Shown in pieces: positions 25,461-33,138 of a DNA stretch of 64,000 nt (within the stretch, counting starts at the first letter, position 1; the number at the start of each line of letters is the position of its first letter). Both the position numbers and the translations under genes were made by a program. Origin of the DNA: a bacterium (lineage in GTDB: Bacteria; Bacillota; Clostridia; Lachnospirales; Lachnospiraceae); the NCBI GenBank assembly GCA_023664305.1, contig JAMPFT010000015.1, forward strand, positions 1-64,000, read 5' to 3'. The notes below the pieces were generated by a model. The model saw nothing but the letters and a program-made list of their open reading frames with translations, did no database searches and was not told the DNA's origin.

Positions 25461-25823
25461 ATGACGAACGCTCAAATTATTTTCAATGAATCTGTACGCC
25501 TGATGGAGGAGGGCATTATCGGAACTACCGGATTAAAAATTGAGGTGGTTACGGAAAACGGGGAAACCGTTTCCATGTTGGAGCCGGAGCCGATCCACAC
25601 CTATGCCGCATGGAAAAGCCTTGGTTTCCAGGTGAAACGTGGGGAAACAGCCGTCGCAAAATTCCTTATCTGGAAAGCCGGGAAAAGCCGCCAGCAGGAA
25701 GATGCCGAAAATGCCGCCGCTGAAAACAATGTAGAAATTTCACCGGAGCGTGTGCGGATGTTTATGAAAACGGCACACTTCTTCAAAATTTCCCAGGTGG
25801 AACGGATCAGCGCTACCGCCTGA
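25461..25823 (+). CDS. ArdC N-terminal-like ssDNA-binding protein
   Basis: 120 residues from the ATG at 25461 with AGGAGG upstream. The pattern HTYAAWKSLGFQVKRGETAV (residues 47-66), then FLIWK and a late KTAHFFKISQVERI, resembles the N-terminal domain of ArdC antirestriction proteins, which binds single-stranded DNA; the metalloprotease half of ArdC is absent. In the amidoligase cassette an anti-restriction or DNA-binding role would fit. Family assignment is by pattern only. Confidence 0.5.
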   Translation: MTNAQIIFNESVRLMEEGIIGTTGLKIEVVTENGETVSMLEPEPIHTYAAWKSLGFQVKRGETAVAKFLIWKAGKSRQQEDAENAAAENNVEISPERVRMFMKTAHFFKISQVERISATA

Positions 25824-25833
25824 AAAAGCATTC

Positions 25834-25887
25834 TGCAGAATCGGGATTGTGCGATAGGCACACCGGGGTCCGACTCCCCGGTCTGCA
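25834..25887 (+). ncRNA. Structured intergenic element 2, tRNA minihelix-like
   Basis: TGCAGA (25834-25839), then a TGTGC/GCACA hairpin, a T-arm-like CCGGGG-TCCGACT-CCCCGG (25863-25881) and immediately TCTGCA, which pairs with TGCAGA. The same layout as element 1, with different sequence that keeps the base pairing. TGCAGA is also part of the palindrome ATTCTGCAGAAT. A CCCC-AAAACA-GGGG hairpin follows before the next RBS. No CCA end. Confidence 0.35.
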
Positions 25888-25934
25888 TTCCCCAAAACAG
25901 GGGTAAAAAAATATTCTGGAAGGAGTAAAAAATT

Positions 25935-26084
25935 ATGATGACTATCGAAGAGGCTTATGACTGGATTTGGGAAAACATGAATTTAATGCAGGATACGCTG
26001 ATGTTAGACTTTCAATGTCTGGAGTACTGTGTTAAACATGGAATCCTGAAGGAGATTGACAAAGAACATTTTGAGGTTGCCTAA
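25935..26084 (+). CDS. 49-residue acidic small protein
   Basis: A short frame with a good RBS (AAGGAG, 9 bases from the first of two ATG codons) encoding an acidic protein, beginning MMTIEEAYDWIWENMN and ending KEIDKEHFEVA. Likely all helical. I do not recognise it. It lies in the amidoligase cassette between structured element 2 and an internal promoter. Small acidic proteins here could be partners or substrates of the ligase, but nothing in the sequence proves this. Confidence 0.55.
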   Translation: MMTIEEAYDWIWENMNLMQDTLMLDFQCLEYCVKHGILKEIDKEHFEVA

Positions 26085-26125
26085 AAACCCTGCTGCCGGG
26101 CGGTTAAAAATTTCTCAAAAAAATG

Positions 26126-26154
26126 TTGACTTCTCCGTCCGGCAGAGTTATCAT
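26126..26154 (+). promoter_or_regulatory. Internal promoter of the cassette
   Basis: TTGACT (26126-26131), a 17-bp spacer and TATCAT (26149-26154), 55 bases before the next gene. The spacer shares GGCAGAG with the amidoligase promoter spacer, suggesting the two promoters are related copies. Confidence 0.65.
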
Positions 26155-26209
26155 CATCACAATCAAATACGGCTGTAATCGTACTAAAAATTTTATAGGA
26201 GGTATCAAA

Positions 26210-26392
26210 ATGAAATTTACGGAAAAGGAATTGCTTACAATCAGCAGCGGCTTAATTAATCTGATTAAGAATGCAAAAACCGCAGAAGCCCTTGTTACTG
26301 GGGAAGAGTCCCGCAATGCCATTGAAAAAGAAATCGCCATGCTGGTAGACCTAAATGTCAAGGTGTGCGATCTGATAAAGGAGGTGGGGTGA
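26210..26392 (+). CDS. 60-residue helical small protein
   Basis: Starts at ATG 26210 with AGGAGG 7 bases upstream. Sequence MKFTEKELLTISSGLINLIKN and VDLNVKVCDLIKEVG is amphipathic and helical, with no known motif. Small proteins of this pattern are frequent in Clostridia mobile elements. Its stop lies directly against the start of the next gene, and its end carries that gene's GGAGG box, so they are coupled. Confidence 0.6.
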   Translation: MKFTEKELLTISSGLINLIKNAKTAEALVTGEESRNAIEKEIAMLVDLNVKVCDLIKEVG

Positions 26393-26557
26393 ATGTTTAA
26401 GAAATTTATCCAGCGTATCATCGAATCCAAAGACCAGGAGGATGCGGTACAGAATGTATTCTACGCCGCGGACGGAATCGACCAGGAATTTCAGCGCGGC
26501 AAAATCACTTGGAAAGAACATCAAATGCTGCTCGGTCTGATTAACAAGATAGCATAA
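26393..26557 (+). CDS. 54-residue small protein
   Basis: Begins at ATG 26393, the base after the upstream stop, and uses the GGAGG within the upstream coding end. It encodes MFKKFIQRIIESKDQEDAVQ followed by a polar middle and KEHQMLLGLINKIA, probably two helices. No homologue is recognised. Tight coupling with the preceding gene suggests the two products act together. Confidence 0.55.
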   Translation: MFKKFIQRIIESKDQEDAVQNVFYAADGIDQEFQRGKITWKEHQMLLGLINKIA

Positions 26558-26602
26558 TGATTCAAAAAATCTCTGATCTGAAAAAATTTTAGGAGGTGCG
26601 AT

Positions 26603-26998
26603 ATGGCAAAAAAATTACTCGGCGTTCTGGTGGACGTCTATAACGAAAAGGCACAGCCCTTGGAAATCGAGGATGAACTGGATTCCTTTTACAAAATCCT
26701 CGATTGCACCTGCATCGATATTGTGCGGAGACGCATTGGCGGCCGGTTCAAAAAAGCCTTTGAAATTGTCTGCGATGACGAAGGTCTATTCCGGGAGCCG
26801 CAAAAAATTTCAGCGATAGACAACCTTGGGCAGCCGCAGCTTGTGGGGAATATCTTCATAACCGGCACAGTTGATGTAGACGGCAATCTGACAAGCCTTA
26901 CGAAATATGATGTTTCCTATATTCTTTCAAAGGTTCAGAAAATGTCTACCCGGAAATTCATCAATGGCTACCCGATGCTTACTCAATGCGAATATTAA
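26603..26998 (+). CDS. DUF3846 family protein
   Basis: 131 residues. The N-terminus LLGVLVDVYNEKAQPLEIED, then RRIGGRFKKAFEIVCDDEGLF and NLGQPQLVGNIFITG, follow the DUF3846 pattern found in plasmids, conjugative elements and phages of Clostridia and Actinobacteria. The function of the family is not established. An AGGAGG box precedes the ATG. It lies between small genes and the repeated 32-bp leader. Confidence 0.7.
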   Translation: MAKKLLGVLVDVYNEKAQPLEIEDELDSFYKILDCTCIDIVRRRIGGRFKKAFEIVCDDEGLFREPQKISAIDNLGQPQLVGNIFITGTVDVDGNLTSLTKYDVSYILSKVQKMSTRKFINGYPMLTQCEY

Positions 26999-27004
26999 AA
27001 ATCC

Positions 27005-27036
27005 TGCTGGGCTATCGGCAAGACGGGCGGAAAGGA
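27005..27036 (+). repeat. 32-bp repeated leader, copy 1
   Basis: A 32-base element starting TGCTGGGCTATCGG and ending GGAAAGGA, located 7 bases after the DUF3846 stop and ending in the RBS of the next gene. It matches copy 2 at 27,212 in 31 of 32 bases. A shorter relative (CCTGCTGCCGGGCGG) follows the stop codon of the 49-residue gene near 26,090. Confidence 0.75.
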
Positions 27037-27042
27037 TGGTAT

Positions 27043-27207
27043 ATGAAAGGTTATCATAAAATTGATACTTTTTTAGGCTATACGCTTTGGGAATCTGATT
27101 TATATGGCGATAAGGTCCCTTTTGTTATCTTTGATTCTGAAGGTGAAGAAGTCGGTACAACATACGATAGTTTGCCGGAATATATAAATCGTCATTTCCC
27201 ATTTTAA
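27043..27207 (+). CDS. 54-residue small protein of unknown function
   Basis: From ATG 27043, using the AAAGGA box at the end of the repeated leader. It begins MKGYHKIDTFLGYTLWESDL and ends with a GDKVPFVIFDSEGEEVGT strand and SLPEYINRHFPF; aromatic-rich and likely one small beta sheet. The AT-rich coding sequence contrasts with its neighbours. No family recognised. Confidence 0.6.
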   Translation: MKGYHKIDTFLGYTLWESDLYGDKVPFVIFDSEGEEVGTTYDSLPEYINRHFPF

Positions 27208-27211
27208 TGTT

Positions 27212-27243
27212 TGCTGGGCTATCGGCAAGACGGGCAGAAAGGA
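27212..27243 (+). repeat. 32-bp repeated leader, copy 2
   Basis: Second copy of the leader element, starting 4 bases after the stop of the 54-residue gene and again ending in the RBS (GAAAGGA) of the next gene. It differs from copy 1 by a single G to A. Repeated placement between stop and RBS suggests a common post-transcriptional control or recent gene-cassette copying. Confidence 0.75.
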
Positions 27244-27250
27244 CACACTT

Positions 27251-27844
27251 ATGAAAAAATTTGAAATCAGAATCTTTCTGGATGGCCGCTATTATGTGCG
27301 CCGCATATCTGCCAACAATTCAGCCGCTGCCGTTGCTGCGCTGGAAGAGAAAATCAATACCGCTATGGAATACCGCATCGTATCCGTCAAGGAGCTGGTA
27401 TCCAAAAAATTATATGTCGCCTACGGATCCAATCTACATTTGGCACAGATGGCCAGTCGCTGTCCCGATGCAAAGGTCTACGGTTCCGGGGTTATCAAAA
27501 ATTACCGGCTCGCCTTTTACCGCGTGGCATCCATCCTGCCGGAACCCGGCGCAGAGGTTCCGGTCGGTGTCTGGACTATATCGCCTCAGGATGAAAAAAA
27601 CCTGGACCGCTATGAGGGCTTTCCACATCTGTATCGCAAGGAAATTGTCAATGTGGTAATGGAAAACGGAAAAACCGTGGCCGCCATGGCCTACGTCATG
27701 AATCGGGGCGGAATGGAGACACCTCCTGGAGCCGCTTATTACAACACAATTCATTCCGGCTACCGTGCTTTTGGCCTTGATACAGCATACCTTGAGAAAA
27801 CGGTAAAAAATATTGCAGATAGCTGGAGCTTCGCCGGAATCTGA
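27251..27844 (+). CDS. Gamma-glutamylcyclotransferase-like protein (AIG2/GGCT family)
   Basis: 197 residues. Residues 1-50 are an extra strand-rich domain (KKFEIRIFLDGRYYVRRISA). From residue 54 the GGCT core begins with LYVAYGSNLHLAQMA, the glycine-rich YGSN substrate loop. It continues with VPVGVWTISPQDEKNLDRYEGFP, where the Glu of DRYEGFP is the expected catalytic acid, and ends near YYNTIHSGYRAFGLD. GGCT enzymes release 5-oxoproline from gamma-glutamyl-amine adducts. Co-occurrence with an amidoligase matches the reported phage pairing in which one enzyme makes and the other breaks or matures a gamma-glutamyl bond. Confidence 0.8.
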   Translation: MKKFEIRIFLDGRYYVRRISANNSAAAVAALEEKINTAMEYRIVSVKELVSKKLYVAYGSNLHLAQMASRCPDAKVYGSGVIKNYRLAFYRVASILPEPGAEVPVGVWTISPQDEKNLDRYEGFPHLYRKEIVNVVMENGKTVAAMAYVMNRGGMETPPGAAYYNTIHSGYRAFGLDTAYLEKTVKNIADSWSFAGI

Positions 27845-27905
27845 TAGACAAACTACGGCTAAAAGTGTATAATGATTGCACCGGGGCTTTCTGCTCCGGT
27901 GTTTT
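27845..27905 (+). promoter_or_regulatory. Promoter and leader hairpin for the XRE pair
   Basis: TAGACA (27845-27850), a 17-bp spacer and TATAAT (27868-27873). Immediately after, CACCGGGGC-TTTCT-GCTCCGGTG (27879-27901) forms a 9-bp hairpin followed by TTTT. The hairpin may terminate the cassette transcript or attenuate the new one, since it covers the expected start of transcription. Confidence 0.6.
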
Positions 27906-27931
27906 CTCAAAAAGATTTTGGAGGTACAGAT

Positions 27932-28168
27932 ATGCCGAAATACAACCCAAACCCCACCCCATTGGAAAAAGCCCGCCGCGCCGCCGGTCTGACAAGAAAA
28001 CAGCTGGCGGAACAATCCCATGTCAGCATGGATACAATAAAAAATTATGAACAAAAAAGCCGAAAGATCAATGTCAAGCAAGTGCTGAACATTGTCGCCC
28101 TCGCTGATGCCCTGGACGTGCCGGTTCAAAAAATCTTAATGCCGGACGGAGGTGGCGATGATGCCTAA
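27932..28168 (+). CDS. XRE-family regulator 1
   Basis: 78 residues from the ATG at 27932 with GGAGG upstream. A helix-turn-helix covers residues 10-65 (RRAAGLTRKQLAEQSHVSMD, then TIKNYEQKSRKI). It is a clear paralogue of the next gene: both begin MPKxNPNP and share GLTRKQLAEQS. With its own promoter it probably autoregulates and controls the cassette. Confidence 0.82.
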   Translation: MPKYNPNPTPLEKARRAAGLTRKQLAEQSHVSMDTIKNYEQKSRKINVKQVLNIVALADALDVPVQKILMPDGGGDDA

Positions 28169-28376
28169 AAAAAATCCTAACCCTTCCCGTCTGGAAGAGG
28201 AAAGACACAGAGCCGGTCTTACCAGAAAACAGCTGGCTGAACAATCCGATGTGAATTTCCGAACCATAGAAGCCTACGAACAAGGGAAAAATGAAATTAA
28301 CATGGCGGCCGCAGGCACAGTCCGGCAGCTTGCCCGCACTTTAAAGATTCCCATCGAAAATATTCTGGAAGACTAA
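28161..28376 (+). CDS. XRE-family regulator 2 (tandem paralogue)
   Basis: 71 residues from ATG 28161, overlapping the first regulator by 8 bases, with GGAGG 8 bases upstream; ATG 28158 is equally possible. HTH: RHRAGLTRKQLAEQSDVNFR, then TIEAYEQGKNEI. It differs from its partner in the recognition helix (NFRTIEAYE versus SMDTIKNYE), so the two should read different or asymmetric operators. It is the last gene of the rightward cassette. Confidence 0.82.
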   Translation: MPKKNPNPSRLEEERHRAGLTRKQLAEQSDVNFRTIEAYEQGKNEINMAAAGTVRQLARTLKIPIENILED

Positions 28377-28378
28377 AA

Positions 28379-28407
28379 ACGGTAGCAGCGTTAAAAACTG
28401 CTACCGT
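28379..28407. terminator. Bidirectional terminator between convergent transcripts
   Basis: ACGGTAGCAG, a 9-base loop and CTGCTACCGT form a perfect 10-bp stem, preceded by AAAA and followed by TCTCTTT. It lies between the end of the rightward cassette and the end of the leftward early operon and can serve both. Confidence 0.75.
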
Positions 28408-28434
28408 TCTCTTTCAAAAAAATTCTTTCCAGAA

Positions 28435-28800
28435 TTATTCCACGTTCCTGCTGTCTATGTAGTTTTTGAATACTTGAAATGCTTCTTCCTGGGTCGGGTT
28501 TCGGTACTCCGTGCCTGATACAGCATCCCTTACCAAAAATGTTTCGCCATCAAATTCTGCAGATACAGGCGCATAGTGCTCGTCAACCAGCTCTCCATCC
28601 TGTGTTTCAATCAGGAGGTCAAAATCATCCCAGATACTCCTGCCATCTTCTGCGGCCAATTCGTCCAATTTATCCAAATCATAGTCATACTCCGCATTGA
28701 AATATACCGGAATCCCTGCATCCACCAATTTCCCCACCAGTCCTAAAATTTCTTTTGCCTCCGGGTGATTTTTTAAAAAAATACTATAATCTTTCATCAT
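28435..28800 (-). CDS. Conserved phage protein of unknown function
   Basis: 121 residues from ATG 28800 (a second ATG follows directly) with GGAGGAG at 7-base spacing; an open frame continuing upstream has no RBS. Acidic, with FNAEYDYDLDKLDELAAEDGRS and a strand-rich centre. It is the last gene of the leftward early operon. No family recognised. Confidence 0.6.
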   Translation of the reverse strand: MMKDYSIFLKNHPEAKEILGLVGKLVDAGIPVYFNAEYDYDLDKLDELAAEDGRSIWDDFDLLIETQDGELVDEHYAPVSAEFDGETFLVRDAVSGTEYRNPTQEEAFQVFKNYIDSRNVE

Positions 28801-28852
28801 AACCCATCTCCTCCTTTTCCAAAAATTATTATAAACGCCGCAGGCGCTTATT

Positions 28853-29631
28853 TCAACACTTTTTATACATATCCTCGCATCCCTCAAACATCTGTCCGAT
28901 AATGGCGACCAGAACATTTTTCACAATGCTGTTTCCTGCCTGCTTATAAAGCTGGGTATTGGAATTGACCTCTTCCGCTTTCAAAAAATCTTTGTCCGAA
29001 AATCCCATAAGCCGCCAGCATTCAAGCGGAATCAGCTTTCTGATGCGGATATAATAAATATATTCCCCATCCTCATAGGCAAGCGTATAGGAATCCTCAC
29101 CGCTTTCTATCCGGCACAGCCCTCCAGTCTCGCATTCCGCATAGCCTTTCCTGGTTGCCTGGTTTACCTGGATAACGCCGAAGGTTCCGCAATGGGTAGA
29201 AGATATATTGCCGTTCGCTGTTATCGTTCCGCACAGGCTGTCCTCCCGTACTTTCTCATTGTAGAAATCATATAAGGTTTCCATGACAAGATTGTCCTTT
29301 TGAACGCTGGTCAGGCAATTACAGATTCCCTGCTCATTTACTTCAAGCCGCTGCTCTGTCGGGATGCCTGCAGTTCTGTCTGAAGGATTCTCCGGGTTCC
29401 TGCCCCTCATGGCAACAATCACGCCCTCATACCCTTTTCCGCTCTTAAGATTCTCCATCACGTTCCGCTCACTATTCTTATAATAACTTGCCCGGATTGT
29501 GCCGGACACATCCACCACCAAAGGCTGCTGATTGCCGCCCTGGTAGGTACGGATTGCCGGAGACAGCGCATCCAGATCATAAACATTCCCGGCATAGTTG
29601 CCGCCGTCAAAGCCGTACAGATTCCCTATCT

Positions 29632-29653
<22 letters not shown>
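28853..29653 (-). CDS. C5 cytosine methyltransferase, C-terminal part (motifs IX-X)
   Basis: 266 residues. The last 60 (RKLIPLECWRLMGFSD, then YKQAGNSIVKNVLVAI) are motifs IX and X of Dcm-like methyltransferases. The preceding 200 residues look like target-recognition repeats, with phrases such as VYDLDALSPAIRTYQGGN and GTITANGNISS. All catalytic motifs I-VIII are in the neighbouring gene in another frame; the two overlap by 22 bases. The ATG has only a weak RBS (GGGGTGA). Split C5 enzymes that work as two chains are known (M.AquI), but this could also be a frameshifted single gene. Confidence 0.75.
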
Positions 29654-30643
<990 letters not shown>

Positions 30644-30663
<20 letters not shown>

Positions 30664-31162
30664 CCTCATACTCCTTAAGAATCTGCTTCACCTTTTTGAA
30701 CTCCAGAAGCATATAAAGCCCCTTCCTCCAGCTTTTCGTTGCCGGAGTCCGGCTGATATGGTTTTCCCGGCACACCCGGTTCCAATCGTATCGGTCAATA
30801 TATCTGCTTTCAATGATGGAACGCTCTAAGGAATTTTCCGGCAGAAAGTCAATCACATTCATAATGTCCGTAAGAACCTTTGCCGATGTCTCAATCTGCT
30901 CTTTTATCCGGGTCTCAATCTCGTCCAACCGAAAAGAAATTGCGGCGCACCCTACTCCGCTGCTACTCCCCCTCGGCATCTCCTCCGTCTTTACCGCTCC
31001 CAAGGGGCTGTCAAATTCCCGGATAATCTCAGCCCTGCGGCGCTCCAAAGATTTCTTTTTGCCGATACAATATTTATACTGGCTTAGATACTGGTTAAGC
31101 AGTTCCGCTTCATCCGTGAGCCTACTTTCCGTTTTCTTTATTTCCTGCCTGCGCTTTTCCAT
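30644..31162 (-). CDS. ArpU/sigma-region-4-like late transcription regulator
   Basis: 172 residues from ATG 31162 (spacing 6 to GGAGG; ATG 31165 is possible). The first 120 residues are charged and helical. The C-terminal part SLERSIIESRYIDRYDWNRV, followed by CRENHISRTPATKSWRKGL, is a sigma-70 region-4-like helix-turn-helix typical of phage ArpU/RinA-type late activators. It lies near the downstream end of the early operon, where such regulators usually sit. It is the best candidate to bind the GTAC boxes of the two late promoters. Confidence 0.7.
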
Positions 31163-31442
31163 CATCTGCCTCCTCTGCCGCTAAAAAATATACCTTATCC
31201 CGGATAATCCTGATGCCCTGGACGGTCTTATTTTTATGATCGAAATCATAAACCGGGTAGCCCCTATTGCGTAGCTCGCCGATCAGCATCCAGATACTCT
31301 CGCACACCGTGGCGAGCGGCACACTGGAAAAATCCGGCTCTGCATCTTGCGCCGGTCTGGGCGGCATCGCCTTAGGCATCGGAATCCTGGGCGGCTGAAA
31401 TTCACTTAAGCTCCGCAACTTCCTTCTCTGCGCTCTGTTCAT
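31122..31442 (-). CDS. Small conserved phage protein
   Basis: 106 residues with GGAGG 7 bases before the ATG. A basic, proline-rich N-terminus (QRRKLRSLSEFQPPRIPMPK) is followed by a small domain with YPVYDFDHKNKTVQGIRII. It overlaps both neighbours, as is usual in compact early operons. Function unknown. Confidence 0.6.
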   Translation of the reverse strand: MNRAQRRKLRSLSEFQPPRIPMPKAMPPRPAQDAEPDFSSVPLATVCESIWMLIGELRNRGYPVYDFDHKNKTVQGIRIIRDKVYFLAAEEADDGKAQAGNKENGK

Positions 31443-31596
31443 TGCCCTGCCTCCTCGCTAACCTTGAATCATCAAACCATTTCATAGTACCGCCGTTAAA
31501 CCGAATCCGCGGAAACAACATTTCCGATCTGCCGATATGGATCATTACTCCATTTTGCTTTACAACCGCAAAACTGATTTCCTGCCTTAAAATCAT
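31402..31596 (-). CDS. 64-residue small phage protein
   Basis: From ATG 31596 with GGGAG 7 bases upstream. A strand-rich start (MILRQEISFAVVKQNGVMIH) and a basic C-terminus (DSRLARRQGNEQSAEKEV). It overlaps the next gene by 41 bases and the previous by 4 (ATGA). No family recognised. Confidence 0.55.
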   Translation of the reverse strand: MILRQEISFAVVKQNGVMIHIGRSEMLFPRIRFNGGTMKWFDDSRLARRQGNEQSAEKEVAELK

Positions 31597-31817
31597 CCTT
31601 GCACTCCCTTCTTTATGGCACACATGGTGCATAATGCCTCGGAAAACATATCCCTGCTGAATCCCTCCGGCAAAGGTCTTTCCCAACATTCCAGGCCGCA
31701 TTCCGGGCAATTAACCAACTTCCATCCCTCGCGCCCTTCCGGCGCATTCTGCCGGAGCGGCATACAAAGATAACCGCCGCGGTCTGTCAGCCTTCTTGGC
31801 TCAATCTTTACGTTCAT
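31593..31817 (-). CDS. 74-residue zinc-ribbon-like protein
   Basis: From ATG 31817 with GGAGG 7 bases upstream. It contains CPECGLEC and, 23 residues later, CTMC, a possible four-cysteine zinc site. MNVKIEPRRLTDRGGYLCMP precedes it. Proteins of this type are common in Clostridia phage early operons; no function is known. Confidence 0.6.
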   Translation of the reverse strand: MNVKIEPRRLTDRGGYLCMPLRQNAPEGREGWKLVNCPECGLECWERPLPEGFSRDMFSEALCTMCAIKKGVQG

Positions 31818-31965
31818 AGCCCTGCCTCCTTTGCAGACACTCCTTTTCGACCAGCGCCGCTCGGATGACCAACAGATCGCTGTCCGGAAGCTCCAAACCG
31901 TAAAGACCGCCTGCTTCCCTGATGTGTTCATCAATCTCTTTTATAAGCTCCGCTTCTCTGCTCAT
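31801..31965 (-). CDS. 54-residue small acidic phage protein
   Basis: A short frame: ATG 31965 overlaps the ASCH stop (ATGA) and has GGAGGG upstream. Sequence starts MSREAELIKEIDEHIREAGG and ends VEKECLQRRQGYERKD; helical and charged. The stop overlaps the next start by 17 bases. The coupling on both sides supports it as a real gene. Function unknown. Confidence 0.6.
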   Translation of the reverse strand: MSREAELIKEIDEHIREAGGLYGLELPDSDLLVIRAALVEKECLQRRQGYERKD

Positions 31966-32405
31966 AACAATTCACCCTCCCAATTCCATAACCCTTGCTT
32001 TCCGCTCGCCAGAATCGGCTTATCAAAAAGCACAGCGTCCTCCATCACCCATGCGTACCTTCCCGGCGTGAAATTCCCGAAAGCAAATTCTTCCGGGTGC
32101 TGCTTAAAAATTAGTTCTGCAGTCAGCCGGTCAATCAGGACACAGTTTACAAGATTCGCTTTCCCGATAATCGCACCAGGCGGGAATTTCTCAAAACGGT
32201 TGAAATCGTCATATAAGCCAAATGCAAACAATACCTTTTCCCACGCATCATCCGTCATCATTGAAATTCCCCAAAGAGGATCTTTCTTCCCTGCATGAAT
32301 AAGGATTTCTCCCCGGTAATTGGTTTTCCATGACCGCGTCTCGCACCGCTTCTTTCCTGATGCCAGCAGCGTTGCCCATGGCTGTATGATTGTTAATGCT
32401 TTCAT
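31962..32405 (-). CDS. ASCH domain protein
   Basis: 147 residues from ATG 32405. MKALTIIQPWATLLASGKKR, then ETRSWKTNYRGEILIHAGK, is the ASCH (PUA-like RNA-binding) signature, including the GxKxxExR-type motif, and FTPGRYAWVMEDA closes the barrel. ASCH proteins bind RNA or modified nucleosides; some cleave RNA or hydrolyse N4-acetylcytidine. Phage copies are frequent but of unknown role. Confidence 0.8.
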   Translation of the reverse strand: MKALTIIQPWATLLASGKKRCETRSWKTNYRGEILIHAGKKDPLWGISMMTDDAWEKVLFAFGLYDDFNRFEKFPPGAIIGKANLVNCVLIDRLTAELIFKQHPEEFAFGNFTPGRYAWVMEDAVLFDKPILASGKQGLWNWEGELL

Positions 32406-32406
32406 C

Positions 32407-32841
32407 CTATCTCTCCTCCAATAAAAATTGTCTTTCTTCCAACTTCTCATAGATTGTTTGGCCATTCTGCATCTCTATATACGGCAAGAATATTTCCTCA
32501 AACTTCACCATCTCAATATCCAGCAGTGCCATCTGGGCCTCTACCCAATCTTTCAAAATTCTCCACGCAACCCTTTCCGCCTGCTCCTTTGTGTCTTTAA
32601 TCTGTTTCCGCGGATTTTCTCGCTTCTCCTTTTTCAGCACCTTAAGGCATTCTTCCGCTTTTACTGGGAGCCGGACGGGAATCTGCTGTAACCCTGTATC
32701 AATCAGGAAAGAAAGGCCGGTAATGGATTCCCCGTCGTAATTCTTCATAATGGATTTTGCCTTGTGTTTCATCAAAATATATTCAATTTCGGATACCGTT
32801 TTAAAAGCTTCTACTGTAGTGGTGTAATTCAATATTGCCAT
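32407..32841 (-). CDS. Conserved phage protein of unknown function
   Basis: 144 residues from ATG 32841 (MAILNYTTTVEAFKTVSEIE). A conserved-looking opening and ITGLSFLIDTGLQQIPVRLP are followed by a basic helix (KKEKRENPRKQIKDTKEQAE) and a closing MVKFEEIFLPYIEM. The pattern occurs in many phages but without a function. It lies 1 base from the ASCH gene. Confidence 0.6.
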   Translation of the reverse strand: MAILNYTTTVEAFKTVSEIEYILMKHKAKSIMKNYDGESITGLSFLIDTGLQQIPVRLPVKAEECLKVLKKEKRENPRKQIKDTKEQAERVAWRILKDWVEAQMALLDIEMVKFEEIFLPYIEMQNGQTIYEKLEERQFLLEER

Positions 32842-32883
32842 GTTATCCCTCTCTTTCCGGCTTCTCGCACCGTTCAAATTCGA

Positions 32884-33138
32884 TCACTCATTATCATTTT
32901 CGGAGTTATCGCTCCCCTCCGCGTCACCGCCTTCCTGCCCACGGTAGTAAGCCGCCGCTTCCCGCACCATGGCATGTCTAAGGGCTTCCTCCACATTGAT
33001 CTGTCCCCCGCTCTGGTATCCGGACGCGTACCGGTCTACATACCTCCGGAACCTCTTATCCTGCCGGTACTGCTCTTTGATATCTGTCACTGCTGCCACC
33101 TTTCGCTTCCCTCCTTTTCCTTTCTCATGCTCAAACAT
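32884..33138 (-). CDS. 84-residue small phage protein
   Basis: A basic N-terminal half (EKGKGGKRKVAAVTDIKEQY) and an acidic tail (GGDAEGSDNSENDNE). A central FRRYVDRYASGYQSG could be a short helix pair. It shares one base with the VRR-NUC gene stop. Unknown function. Confidence 0.55.
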   Translation of the reverse strand: MFEHEKGKGGKRKVAAVTDIKEQYRQDKRFRRYVDRYASGYQSGGQINVEEALRHAMVREAAAYYRGQEGGDAEGSDNSENDNE

